Of a stretch of DNA of 64,000 nucleotides, positions 44,910-53,936 are shown one piece after another (position 1 is the first letter of the stretch; each line of letters opens with the position of its first letter). The notes beneath the pieces are model-generated. The model saw only the letters and a list, made by a program, of their open reading frames with translations, was not told where the DNA came from and made no database searches. Source of the stretch: Methylocystis rosea SV97 (GTDB taxonomy: Bacteria; Pseudomonadota; Alphaproteobacteria; Rhizobiales; Beijerinckiaceae); NCBI RefSeq assembly GCF_000372845.1, contig NZ_KB889964.1, positions 186,001-250,000 of the forward strand, read 5' to 3'. The position numbers were made by a program, and so were the translations under genes.

Positions 44910-46466
44910 TTACGGCGCGCGCCAGGCGTGCCGCTGGAAGACGCCGTGCAGAGCACCCCAGTCGAGGATCAGTTCGCCTCCCGCGGTCTGGCGTTGCTGT
45001 TCCCATTTGACCAGCAGATCCAGGCAGGCGTGGTCGATGAAGGTCAACTCGTGCAGATGCACATGCACATGCGCGTTTGCCGGCAGTTTCTCCAGGGCCG
45101 CGGCCAGTTGCGGCAAACGTATGAAGGAGGCGGCGCCTTTGAGATGAATCTCGGTGACGCCGGCTTCCTTGTCCTCGTCGATCCGGATTTCGAGGTGGGA
45201 GAAGCTGTACATCAGTCTGGCGAAAGCCAGACCTATTCCCAGCATGATACCGGTCAGCAGGTCCAGTCCGACGACGCCGGCGAGCGTTATGACGTAAATG
45301 GCGGCTTCCCCCCGGTCCTGGTCCCAAAGAATTTTGGCGAATTGCAGCTTGGCCAGCTTGACGCCGGTATAAACCAGCACCGCTGCCAGACCGGCGACCG
45401 GGATCGTGCCCAGGACGCCCGGAAGCAGCGCCACGAACAGCAACAGCCAAACTCCGTGCAGGAAGGCGGACATTCGGGTGCGGCCGCCCGCCATGATATT
45501 GGCCGACGTGCGGACAATGACGCCCGTGATCGGGATCACGCCCATGAGGCCGCAGAGCACATTGCCGGTTCCTTGCGCCATCAGCTCGCGGTTATAGTTT
45601 GTGCGCTCGGCATGGCGCTGCATCGAATCCGCCGCCGTGGCGGTGAGCAGCGACTCCGCGCTGGCGACGAAGGCCAGGGACAGTCCCGCCAGCCAGATCG
45701 CGCCCTCGCTCAGCCGGCTGAACCCGGCCATCGTCGGCCAACTGACCGCGTGCAGCAATTGCTCGGGTACCGGAACGTATTTCATGTCCAATTCTTGATG
45801 CCATGCGGCGGCGGTGGCGACGGCGACGCCGATGAGCGGAGCCGGCAGCAGCTTGAGCTTCTTGGGCGTGAACAGGGTCCACAGCGTCACCGTGGCGATG
45901 GTCAGCAGGCCGATCAGCGCCGCGGGACGATGGACCGGTTCCGTAACGCCTTTCCATACAGCTTGCGGCAGCGACCAGAGATTGATGACGCCGCCGAATT
46001 CCTTGCCGGTGCCCGGCGGCAGATCGTCCACCATGACGTGGAATTGCGAGGCGAAGATCAGGATTCCGATTCCCGCCAGCATCCCCTGGATCAGGGCGGG
46101 CGAAACGGCGCGGAACACTGGACCCAGGCGCAGCAGGCCGGTCGCCAATTGCATCAAGCCGCCCAGCAAGACGATGAGTCCCAGCGTCTCGAAACCATGT
46201 TCCTGGATGAACAGGGCGACCATCACCGCCAAGCCGGCCGCTGGTCCGCTCACCTGTAGCGGACTGCCGGACAAGGGCCCCACCACGAGGCCGCCGATGA
46301 TGGCGGTGATGAGGCCCACCGAAGCCGCTTTGTCGATTGGAACGCCTGACGCGATGGCGATACCCAAGGAGAGCGGCAGGGCCACCAGGAACACCACGAC
46401 GGAAGCGAGAACGTCCTCTTTCCACGAATGACGAAGCGTGGCGATGAATGAAGCTTGCGTTTTCAC
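44910..46466 (-). CDS. SulP-family anion transporter with STAS domain
   Basis: Inner-membrane anion transporter (sulfate, bicarbonate or other). A GTG start at 46466 follows GGGAGCAAACA and gives 518 residues; the frame extends further upstream but without transporter-like sequence. Features: the SulP core (SWKEDVLASVVVFLVALPLS, GLITAIIGGLVVGPLSGSPL, QVSGPAAGLAVMVALFIQEH), about 10-12 transmembrane segments, a GVIPITGVIVRTSANIMAGG motif and a C-terminal STAS domain (TEIHLKGAASFIRLPQLAAA; LTFIDHACLDLL). With dabAB in the same window a bicarbonate role is tempting; sulfate cannot be excluded. An IS3 element lies 191 bp upstream and may have replaced the native promoter. Confidence 0.88.
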   Translation of the reverse strand: MKTQASFIATLRHSWKEDVLASVVVFLVALPLSLGIAIASGVPIDKAASVGLITAIIGGLVVGPLSGSPLQVSGPAAGLAVMVALFIQEHGFETLGLIVLLGGLMQLATGLLRLGPVFRAVSPALIQGMLAGIGILIFASQFHVMVDDLPPGTGKEFGGVINLWSLPQAVWKGVTEPVHRPAALIGLLTIATVTLWTLFTPKKLKLLPAPLIGVAVATAAAWHQELDMKYVPVPEQLLHAVSWPTMAGFSRLSEGAIWLAGLSLAFVASAESLLTATAADSMQRHAERTNYNRELMAQGTGNVLCGLMGVIPITGVIVRTSANIMAGGRTRMSAFLHGVWLLLFVALLPGVLGTIPVAGLAAVLVYTGVKLAKLQFAKILWDQDRGEAAIYVITLAGVVGLDLLTGIMLGIGLAFARLMYSFSHLEIRIDEDKEAGVTEIHLKGAASFIRLPQLAAALEKLPANAHVHVHLHELTFIDHACLDLLVKWEQQRQTAGGELILDWGALHGVFQRHAWRAP

Positions 46467-46690
46467 TGTTTGCTCCCGCGCATCAGGCTGCGACGCTTGC
46501 GCCCTCGTCTCCACCAGCGAATTAAAAATACTGCGAAGGTCGGTCCTGCGTCTCGTCCTCTGGTCTACCTGAGAGTGCGCTGACCGGCGAGCTGGCCTTC
46601 GCCATCGCCAAGCACGCCTTTTGTTGAATTTCTGACGATTCCGGCTCCTGTCATCGTGGTCGGCCCCCATCGGGTGATCCAGTTCGAATG

Positions 46691-47589
46691 TTAGTTTAAG
46701 AGCGGCATTTGGACCAGCGGCTGAGCGCCCGGCGGAGCTGGCTGGGGTTGCGCAGCCGGGCGCTCGGGGAACAGAACCGCCGGGGCTGGCGGCCGATACC
46801 CCAACGACGAATGTGGCCGCACTTCATTGTAATGACGCCGCCAGCTTTCGATGATGATCCGCGCTTCCTTGAGCGAGTAGAAGATCTCGCCGTTGAGCAG
46901 TTCGTCACGAAGCTTCGAGTTGAAGCTCTCGCAATAGCCATTCTCCCATGGACTGCCTGGCTCGATGTAAGCGGTCCTGGCGCCGACAGCGGTTATCCAA
47001 TCCTGCACGGCCTTGGCGATGAACTCGGGGCCATTGTCTGATCGCACATGGCCAGGAACGCCGCGCAGAATGAACAGATCGGACAGCAGGTCGATGACGT
47101 CCGTCGAGTTAAGCTTGCGATTGATCCGGATGGCCAGGCATTCACGCGTAAACTCATCGATGATGTTCAACATGCGATATTTGCGTCCGTCATGTGTTCG
47201 GTCTTCGACGAAGTCGTAGGACCAAACATGGTTCGGATGTTCCGGCCGTACCGAATGCATGATCCGTCGTTCAGCCACAGCCGCTTTCGCCTGGGCTGCT
47301 TTGCTGGGACCTTCAGCCCCTCCCGCCGCCAGATCCGCTCGACGCGCTTGAGGTTCACCGCCCAGCCGGCGTCGTGCAGCATCGCCGCGATGCGCCGATA
47401 GCCATATCGCCCATATTGGAGGGCGAGCGCGATGATGTCGGCGGTCAGAGCCGCTTCGTCATCTGGCGTCCTGGCGATCTTACGTTGCGTCGAACGATGT
47501 TGGCCGAGCACGCGGCAGGCGAAGCGTTCGGACACGCCGAACGCCTCCCTTGCGCGCTCAACGCAGGCGCGACGGCGGGCGGGGCTTAA
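46691..47589 (-). pseudogene. IS3-family OrfB (DDE transposase) with a one-base frameshift
   Basis: The first frame (LLSPARRRACVERAREAFGV, YGRYGYRRIAAMLHDAGWAV, RRKRLWLNDGSCIR) and the second (RPEHPNHVWSYDFVEDRTHD, VRSDNGPEFIAKAVQDWITA, YIEPGSPWENGYCESFNSKL) together give a normal OrfB with the DDE core (D in YDF, D in SDNGPEF, E in NGYCESF). They are joined at about 47260, where one base is missing after SCIR. OrfB is normally made from OrfA by -1 frameshifting, here near AAACTTTTAAG at the orfA stop. Confidence 0.85.
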
Positions 47590-47864
47590 AAGTTTCCCGA
47601 CGCAGCCTCCTTCAGGATCAGCTTCTCAAGCGTCAGATCAGACACCGCCTTACGAAGCCGGGCGTTCTCCTGCTCGAGATCCTTCAGCCGCTTGACCTGG
47701 TCGCTCTTCAGCCCGCCATATTCCTGGCGCCAGCGGTAATACGTCACTTCCGTAACGCCTATCGATCGAATGGCTTCCGCAACCGACTGCCCTTGCGTCG
47801 TCAGCACGTCGACCTGACGAAGCTTCGCGACAATCTCCTCGGGCTTGTGCCGTTTCCTGCCCAT
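47586..47864 (-). CDS. IS3-family OrfA (helix-turn-helix subunit)
   Basis: 92 residues: GRKRHKPEEIVAKLRQVDVL then SIGVTEVTYYRWRQEYGGLK is the IS3 OrfA helix-turn-helix, followed by a leucine zipper (LKDLEQENARLRKAVSDLTL). It is intact and sits inside the IS defined by the inverted repeats, with the OrfB frame beginning at its end. Confidence 0.92.
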   Translation of the reverse strand: MGRKRHKPEEIVAKLRQVDVLTTQGQSVAEAIRSIGVTEVTYYRWRQEYGGLKSDQVKRLKDLEQENARLRKAVSDLTLEKLILKEAASGNF

Positions 47865-48064
47865 CTCAAATCCTCCTCATAGGCTCAAAAGCCATACTTC
47901 ACGGAGGATCACTTTTCAGGGGGCAGACCACACTCTTCCGCGCTCATCGACGGCTTGTTTTGTGTCGGTCGGCTGCAACAGCCAAACCACATCGGATCCG
48001 TCGCGGCGCATATTGCCATCGGATTCACGGGGCAGCGTCACAGGCAATCCGGCGTGGTCCGGTT

Positions 48065-48158
48065 GACCGGCCACAGGCAAGATAGCGTGCTTCCCGTCGT
48101 CCTTGGTCTGCACCAGTTCTCATCCGCTTGCGCGGAGCTCCTTGCTCAAAAGACGATC
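48065..48158 (+). repeat. IS110-element end, second copy at 13572-13668
   Basis: This segment just beyond the IS110 transposase relic begins GACCGGCCACAGGCAAGATA and is nearly the same as the isolated fragment at 13.6 kb. The shared end marks one boundary region of the IS110 element. Confidence 0.75.
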
Positions 48159-48201
48159 GCGTTTTGCGTGATCGTCTGCAATATGTTTGCGCGTCGCGGC
48201 G

Positions 48202-49290
48202 TCATGCGTGTGCGCCGAGAAGCTTGCGGTTTTTGACGGCCGCCCGCGCGGCGACGTCGGCTTCGCGCGCCGCGGCGTCGCCGACATAGACGGCGCCGTC
48301 GCGCCACATCGCATGCATGACGACCGCCATTTTGCGCGCGACAGCGACGGTCGCCTTGCGATGACAGCCGCGTTTCGCCAGCGTCAATCCCCATGATTTA
48401 AGCTTGTCCTTGCCCTTGAAGCGCGTCAGCATGACGCCCGCCGCTTCGAAAAGCGCGCGTCGCATCTGGGGATCGCCGGCCTTGCTGATGCGGTCCTGAA
48501 CGTCGATCGACGCGCCCGACTGACGCCGTTTCGACGTCAAGCCAAAATAGGCGGCGACGTCACGCGAGCGCCGGAATCGCGACGGATCGTCGATCGCCGT
48601 CATGAAGCTCAACGCCGTCACTGGACCGACGCCCGGGATCGCCATGAAGCGCCGGCAGAGTTCGCTGCGGGAGACGAACTTCACGACCAGATCGTGCAGC
48701 TTACAATACTGCTTCCATAACGCCGCGCGCGCCATCAGCAATCAGCATCGTTTCCATCAACTCGCTGGTCAGCGGATCATTGGCGACTGACTCGCGCACG
48801 GCCTGCTCAAACTCGCCTCGCGACGTTCCCTTCAATCGTACGCCGAAGGCTTTGAGCGAGTGGCGGATCGTGTTCTCGATGTCGAGGAATTTTGCGTTTG
48901 AGATTGCGCCGCTGCGTCAGCAAAAGCCGCATGCGATAGCAAGGTTCGCTCTTGATGAAGGCGGCCTTGAACCAGCCGGTGCGCACAATATGCGCAATGC
49001 CAAGCGCGTCTGTCACATCCGTTTTGTTGCGCTGCGCCGACATCGCCGCGTGCACGTGGCGCGTTTCTAGACACACCGCCGGCAGTCCGAGCGCCGTGAG
49101 TTCCGGATGCAGTCAGGGCGACAAGGCGCCGGCTTCATGACCGACGCGCCGCAGCCGCGACAAAAAGGGTTTTAGCGCCTTCATGATCGCGCCCGCATCG
49201 GTCGCAACCGACGTTTGAAGATGCACCGCGCCCTTGTCGTCGACGACGCAAACCGCCGTCTCATCGATCGACACGTAGAGCGTGCACCTC
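48202..49290 (-). pseudogene. IS110-family transposase with a TGA and frameshifts
   Basis: Read leftward: LYVSIDETAVCVVDDKGAVH (DEDD N-terminal domain start), KPFLSRLRRVGHEAGALSP then TGA (replacing the Trp expected before LHPELTALGLPAVCLETRHV), RNKTDVTDALGIAHIVRTGW, then a frameshift near 48900. A second block follows (LMARAALWKQYCKLHDLVVK) with MAIPGVGPVTALSFMTAIDD and YFGLTSKRRQSGASID, the IS110 C-terminal domain with its catalytic Ser region. The start codon is also degraded. At least three lesions make it inactive. Confidence 0.85.
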
Positions 49291-49840
49291 GTTGGGATGG
49301 CGGCCTGTCCCGACTACGGCGGGCCCGCCTGACTGGGCATCGTCCCGGGACTTTCTTCCCTATATCTTCCTTTACTAATTGCTCGAAGGCGCGCGTTGTC
49401 GTTCGATGGCGCAGACGATTGGCCTCGTTGTGTCCGTTAGCCTCCGGCGTCGAACGTAGCTCTGAAGCGCCATGCACTCCTCCGTGCTCTGCGGCGTCGC
49501 AAGAGCGCCGCGGCACATGTTTGAACGCTTGCATGGATGTCGAAAATTGGGTTTCAATTGTCCATTTATCGACTGATCCAGATAGCTCAACACTCGTATA
49601 TAATGCATGGTATTTAAGCCTAGAAGCACAAAAGCCTGAGCCGACACGGCAAGGCATCGAAGGGAATACGGTCATGCTTCGTCATCCTATCCTCTTTGTG
49701 GTCCATGCATGGAATTACGTCTTCAATCATAAAGTTAGCCCGGTTAGAAGCATTCCGGATATTGCTGTTCGGCATTATATTTGGGGATTATCCCATTGAC
49801 GCAAGTATGAGGCTATGGCATAGTTTCCGTCATTGGAGCT
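49291..49840. other. Gap between IS110 relic and IS1595 transposase
   Basis: Contains the 5' end of the IS110 element and then an AT-richer stretch (about 49540-49790) without recognised gene. The IS1595 left terminal repeat should lie here; I could not match it to a right end. Confidence 0.35.
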
Positions 49841-49846
49841 ATGCAG

Positions 49847-50773
49847 ATGACGACTCGTAAGCGCACCCGCCCATCGAAAGCCGGACAACGCGAAAGCAGC
49901 GTCCAAGCGTTTTCAGTCCGCGATTTTTTCGCGACCTTCCCGAATGACGACGCCTGCCTTATCCGGGTTATGGAAGTCCGTTACGGCCTTCGCCACGTCT
50001 GCGGCAAATGCGGCGTCGAGAGCACCTTTCACAAGATCACAGGCCGCCGCGCCTTCGCCTGCGCCGCTTGTGGCGATCATGTCTATCCGTGCGCGGGGAC
50101 GATCTTTCAAGACAGCCGGACGCCGCTGCAAACGTGGTTTTACGCGATCTACCTCTTTATCGCGACGCGTCACGGCGTGAGCGGCAAGGAACTGCAACGG
50201 ACGCTCGGCGTCACCTATAAGACGGCGTGGCGCATTGGCCAGCAAATCCGCGACCTCATGACGAAGGCCGATGGCTTCGAAATGCTCAAGGGCCACGTCG
50301 AGCTGGACGAAGCCTATGTGGGCGGCAAGCGTTCCGGCAAGCGCGATCGCGGCGCGGAAGGCAAGACGATTGTCATGGGCCTCAAGGAACGTGGCGGCAA
50401 GATCGCGACGCAAGTCATTCCGAACGTGAAGCAAGAGACGCTGCGCGGCGTCGTTCTTGAGAATGTCGAGAAGGGCGCGACGGTTTCGACCGATGAGCTT
50501 TACAGCTATGGCTTACTGACCGGCGACGGTTACAAGCATGGCGCGGTGAAGCACGGCGCGAAGGAATGGGCTTATTACGACTATCGCCACGACGCGACGC
50601 ATCACACGAACAATGTCGAGAGCTTTTGGAAACTGTTTAAGAAGTCGGTCGCTTCAACGCATATTCATATCAGCGCGAAGCACATGGACCGCTACCTCGG
50701 AGAGTTTTCTTTCCGCTCGAACCATCGCCAGATGCGGAACGCGATGTTCGATCTTCTGATAGCGGCGCTTTGA
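49847..50773 (+). CDS. IS1595-family (ISXO2-like) transposase
   Basis: 308 residues. An N-terminal zinc ribbon (CGKCGVESTFHK ... CAACGDHVYPCAGTIF) is followed by a helix-turn-helix (GVSGKELQRTLGVTYKTAWR) and the DDE-type ISXO2 domain: VELDEAYVGGKRSGKR (first Asp), VSTDELYSYGL (second Asp) and HHTNNVESFWKLFKKSVAST (H/N-N-x-E, third acidic). It appears intact. ATG 49847 is better spaced from GGAG than ATG 49841. A small antisense gene overlaps its 3' end, and the defence-like cassette follows. Confidence 0.92.
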   Translation: MTTRKRTRPSKAGQRESSVQAFSVRDFFATFPNDDACLIRVMEVRYGLRHVCGKCGVESTFHKITGRRAFACAACGDHVYPCAGTIFQDSRTPLQTWFYAIYLFIATRHGVSGKELQRTLGVTYKTAWRIGQQIRDLMTKADGFEMLKGHVELDEAYVGGKRSGKRDRGAEGKTIVMGLKERGGKIATQVIPNVKQETLRGVVLENVEKGATVSTDELYSYGLLTGDGYKHGAVKHGAKEWAYYDYRHDATHHTNNVESFWKLFKKSVASTHIHISAKHMDRYLGEFSFRSNHRQMRNAMFDLLIAAL

Positions 50774-50894
50774 TTAGCGCCGCCGTCAACGAATCGAACG
50801 CAGCGCGGTCAATTGGGCCGACGCCGCGAGATTCTTCCTGCTGGACGAAATCAGCCATTTTATTCTGCTTAACCGCCTCGCACAAAGATACCAT
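50670..50894 (-). CDS. Small protein antisense to the IS1595 transposase tail
   Basis: From ATG 50894 the 74-residue product reads VSLCEAVKQNKMADFVQQEE, SRGVGPIDRAAFDSLTAALI and ends SEDRTSRSASGDGSSGKK plus a short tail. I recall similar short proteins ending DRTSRSxSGDGSxGK beside IS1595-type transposases, so this may be a passenger gene. It overlaps the transposase 3' end by 104 bp in antisense. Function unknown; the call is tentative. Confidence 0.45.
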   Translation of the reverse strand: MVSLCEAVKQNKMADFVQQEESRGVGPIDRAAFDSLTAALIKAPLSEDRTSRSASGDGSSGKKTLRGSGPCASR

Positions 50895-51011
50895 CCGAAC
50901 CTCCGGCAATGATGATACACCATCGCGAGTTAGATTGATGTAATGCGGATAGCGACACATACGGGCTGCGGTGATCCGTGGTAATGCATAGTGCAACACA
51001 AAGGCCGTGGA

Positions 51012-51212
51012 ATGGGCGAAAAAGACTACACTCTTCAGGTCCGGATGAGCGAATCTGAGAAGAAAGCATTTGAGATGGCCGCTAGCTCAGCGGGGATTTC
51101 GATCTCCGCTTGGGTGCGGGATCGGCTACGCAGAGTTGCAAGAGACGAGCTACAATCATCCGGCCTCAAGGTTCCATTCATCGAAGAAATGAAGGCAAAG
51201 GATGGCGACTGA
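51012..51212 (+). CDS. Small ribbon-helix-helix-like protein (66 aa)
   Basis: The sequence GEKDYTLQVRMSESEKKAFE then MAASSAGISISAWVRDRLRR has the beta-strand/helix/helix pattern of CopG/MetJ or MobC-type DNA-binding proteins (L-x-V-R-M-S, then S-x-W-V-R-x-R-L). Its stop lies 11 bp inside the start of the DUF262 gene, so the two are translationally coupled. It likely dimerises and represses its own operon or guides or inhibits the partner nuclease; the last point is inference. Base composition is lower in GC than the metabolic genes. Confidence 0.65.
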   Translation: MGEKDYTLQVRMSESEKKAFEMAASSAGISISAWVRDRLRRVARDELQSSGLKVPFIEEMKAKDGD

Positions 51213-52899
51213 TGCTTCGGTCCGAGGATTTGATTTCAGCTCCATGGGCATCGGCTCTGTGTTGAAGCTGCATCGCCTAAAAGTGCCGCCATATCAACGG
51301 GAATACGCCTGGGATACGGAAGAGGTCCAGCAGCTTTTTGCTGACTTCTCAAACGCAAAATTCGAGAATAAAGACTATTTTTTAGGAACAATTGTCACAA
51401 TAAGCAATCCATCAAGTAAGGTATTGGAGATTGTCGATGGTCAGCAGCGCCTGACTACAACTGCAATTTTGATATCAGCTATACGTAACTATTTATCAAC
51501 TATAACGTCCGCGAATATTATTGTCGAGTCTATAAATAACGAGTTTCTGTCAACAATTGATAGGGTTGCTGGCCAAAGGGTCCCTAGGCTAGCGTTGAAT
51601 ATTGATGACAATGCATTTTTTGAGTGTCTTATAGATCATGGCTCTCAGAGAGAAAAGTTACCTCCTACACGAGAGTCGCATCGTCTTCTGATTAATGCAT
51701 CGAATATTGCTAAGCTGTGGGTTGAAAATGCAGCTAAGCAGTTTGCTGTGGCAGATGTGCCCTCGCGGTTTAACGATTGGATTGAGTTTATTGAGACCAA
51801 CGCCACTGTCGTTCTGTTGCAGGCTCAGAATGCATCACAAGCTTTCAAAATGTTTGAAACTCTTAATGATCGGGGAATGAAAACAAACCAAGCCGATCTG
51901 GTAAAGAGCTATCTATTTGGGCAGTCGGATAAGCGAATAGCTGAAGCAATCGCAAAGTGGTCGTCGGTTCGGGACAATTTGGAAGAAATGAGTGACGATG
52001 ATCGACTCATTAATTTCCTCAGACACGTTTTTATTGCTACTAGGAATTTTGTTCGCGCCGAGGATATTTACGAAGAAACTCAGAAAACCGTTCGCGGCGA
52101 CGCAAACGCGGCAACGTTCTTATCTGAACTTGAACGCCTGTCGCGAGTTTATGTCGCAACTTATAGAACCGACTCTGAATTTTGGACAGGACACCCAGCA
52201 GCGACCACAAAGGCACTGCGGATAATCAATAAGTTTGACATAAAGCCCGTCCGCCCGCTCGTGCTCGCGCTTGCTCTTGAGTTTCCTCAGAACGAATTGG
52301 CGGAAGCTTTCCGTCTCGTGCTGTCTATTACCGTGAGGCTACTAATCGCCTCTGCCACGCGCAGCGGGACAAACGAGCAGACTTTCGCAGCTGCGGCTCT
52401 CTCTGTTTTCAAGAAAGAGACGAATACGGTTGCAAAGCTACGCACAATCCTTGGCAGAGTAATCGTAAGCGATAGCGATTTTAGAGACACATTTGCAGCT
52501 GCTAGATCGTCAAAGGCTGACTATGCTCGATATTATCTTCGCTCCATCGAGGCAGCGTATGCGAAAGACAGCGAGCCGTGGTTTGTTCTAAACGATGACG
52601 AAGCTTCCATCACTTTGGAGCATGTCCTTCCGAAAAATAGGATGGCGGGGACATGGCCGACATTTAGCGAAGAGGATGCTGAAAGGTTCGGAAAGCGCCT
52701 AGGCAATCTTTGCCTTTTGCAGAGAACTCCAAATTCAACGATTGATAATGATAGCTTTGATGCAAAAAAACCTGCGTTACGAGTGTCGCCATACCACTTT
52801 ACAAACCACATATCGGATTTTGACACTTGGTCATCGGAAAAAATAGAAGAAAGGCAAGCGCACATGGCCGAATGGGCGATATTGGCTTGGCCAATTTAA
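51202..52899 (+). CDS. DUF262/DUF1524 (GmrSD-like) probable restriction/defence nuclease
   Basis: 565 residues. N-terminal DUF262 (ParB/sulfiredoxin-like NTPase) domain: LHRLKVPPYQREYAWDTEEV and EIVDGQQRLTTTAILISAI with the DGQQR motif (residues 79-83). C-terminal DUF1524 HNH-type nuclease: SITLEHVLPKNRMAG (His474), LGNLCLLQRTPNSTIDNDSF. This is the GmrSD/type IV modification-dependent restriction architecture. The gene is clearly AT-richer than its surroundings, with different codon use, and lies between an IS1595 transposase and chromosomal genes: a transferred cassette. The ribbon-helix-helix gene overlaps its start. The target (modified phage DNA, for example) is not predictable from sequence. 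Confidence 0.85.
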   Translation: MATDASVRGFDFSSMGIGSVLKLHRLKVPPYQREYAWDTEEVQQLFADFSNAKFENKDYFLGTIVTISNPSSKVLEIVDGQQRLTTTAILISAIRNYLSTITSANIIVESINNEFLSTIDRVAGQRVPRLALNIDDNAFFECLIDHGSQREKLPPTRESHRLLINASNIAKLWVENAAKQFAVADVPSRFNDWIEFIETNATVVLLQAQNASQAFKMFETLNDRGMKTNQADLVKSYLFGQSDKRIAEAIAKWSSVRDNLEEMSDDDRLINFLRHVFIATRNFVRAEDIYEETQKTVRGDANAATFLSELERLSRVYVATYRTDSEFWTGHPAATTKALRIINKFDIKPVRPLVLALALEFPQNELAEAFRLVLSITVRLLIASATRSGTNEQTFAAAALSVFKKETNTVAKLRTILGRVIVSDSDFRDTFAAARSSKADYARYYLRSIEAAYAKDSEPWFVLNDDEASITLEHVLPKNRMAGTWPTFSEEDAERFGKRLGNLCLLQRTPNSTIDNDSFDAKKPALRVSPYHFTNHISDFDTWSSEKIEERQAHMAEWAILAWPI

Positions 52900-53117
52900 C
52901 TTGTCTCAAGGGGATAATTCCCTTACAGTTTGTACGCTCACAGCCGCGTCGAAGAAACCCGAGACGGTTGTGCGCGTTTTGGGTCGTCGCCATGATGGTG
53001 AGCACGCATAGGCCATCATCGACAGAGCGTCCGGCCGCCGGCAAAGCTGGTTGAGCGTGCGCCGTTAAGCTGGACGTGCTGAAGCCGATAACTCGCATCA
53101 TGATCGGAGGATGTTTC

Positions 53118-53606
53118 ATGACATACCCGGCGCATTACATGTCTATGCTCAATCGATCCCGGCTGGTTCCATGCGTGCTTGCAGCAATGTTTGCGGCGAC
53201 GATCATGCCGTTCGGTTTTGCGAGCGCGCAACCGGATCCCTACGGAGCAATCGACGGCCGAGTGGTTCCAAAATCCGAGGCTAGTGATTTGGCCTCCCAG
53301 ACGAACGCCAGGAGTTTTCGGTCGACCGTTCTGGCACTCGACTCCTCTTCTAACGCGCCTTCCTCGCGGGCGGCTTGTGACTTGGCGAAGAAGCGCACCT
53401 GCGACGAACTGGTTCAGGACAACATCCTTTGGAGAATAGACGATCCCGACAATTCTGCCTCGAAACACTGGCAGCAGAAGAACCTCGACGACCTCTGCGC
53501 ATGCACGAGTGATCCTTACGCGACGGTCAATTGCTTCCAGATACAAGTCAACAACAATCGCAAGTCTTGGCAGGAAGCCATCGCAGCGTGTCGCGCCAAG
53601 CCCTGA
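53118..53606 (+). CDS. Secreted protein with conserved-looking Cys (162 aa)
   Basis: ATG 53118 is preceded by GGAGGATGTTTC, better than any upstream start. A signal peptide (LVPCVLAAMFAATIMPFGFA) is cleaved near SAQPD. The mature part is soluble with Cys in CDLAKKRTCDELV, DLCACTSDPY, VNCFQIQ and AACRAKP, so three disulfides are possible. The organisation resembles small periplasmic proteins of unknown function seen in methylotrophs; I cannot name a family. It is monocistronic. Confidence 0.6.
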   Translation: MTYPAHYMSMLNRSRLVPCVLAAMFAATIMPFGFASAQPDPYGAIDGRVVPKSEASDLASQTNARSFRSTVLALDSSSNAPSSRAACDLAKKRTCDELVQDNILWRIDDPDNSASKHWQQKNLDDLCACTSDPYATVNCFQIQVNNNRKSWQEAIAACRAKP

Positions 53607-53936
53607 CCTTAATCGGAATTTCTGCGCGCGGAGGCGTGGAGCGCGGACGGGAATTCACTTCCCTGAGCTTTGTGACACTGGAGGACGGCTCAGTCTCTTC
53701 TGCCGACAACCCGATCAGGCGGATTAGGGGCTTATACCTGGACCCATCACGGAGTAAGGCGGCGCGTTCGCTTTTTACATTAAGCCGATCTATGGCGGAC
53801 GTCAGTCATTCACATCGCGATCGGCTACCGACGATAGCTGGCTATTCCTTGCCACATTCGCAGGCCCCTTGGCTGGAGGGCAAAGTCTTAAAGCGAATTT
53901 TTCGACGAATAAGAAAAGCCAGGAGGCACAATCAAC
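53607..53936. other. Intergenic region before the cytochrome b gene
   Basis: No credible gene. The AGGAGG ribosome-binding site of the cytochrome gene is near 53921. Confidence 0.35.

Larger units (their letters stand above)
46657..47930 (-). mobile_element. Complete IS3-family (IS407-like) insertion sequence
   Basis: Terminal inverted repeats are visible: TGGTCGGCCCCCATCGGGTG at 46657 on the plus strand, and TGGTCTGCCCCCTGAAAAGT read inward from 47930 on the minus strand; GTGATCC follows in both. Total 1274 bp with orfA and orfB on the minus strand. The four flanking bases on each side do not match, so no target duplication is seen. OrfB carries a frameshift, so the copy is probably not autonomous. 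Confidence 0.85.

Noticed and set aside
44832-46259. 475-codon plus-strand frame opposite sulP
   Set aside because: Gln/Arg/His-rich translation without structure; shadow of the SulP gene.
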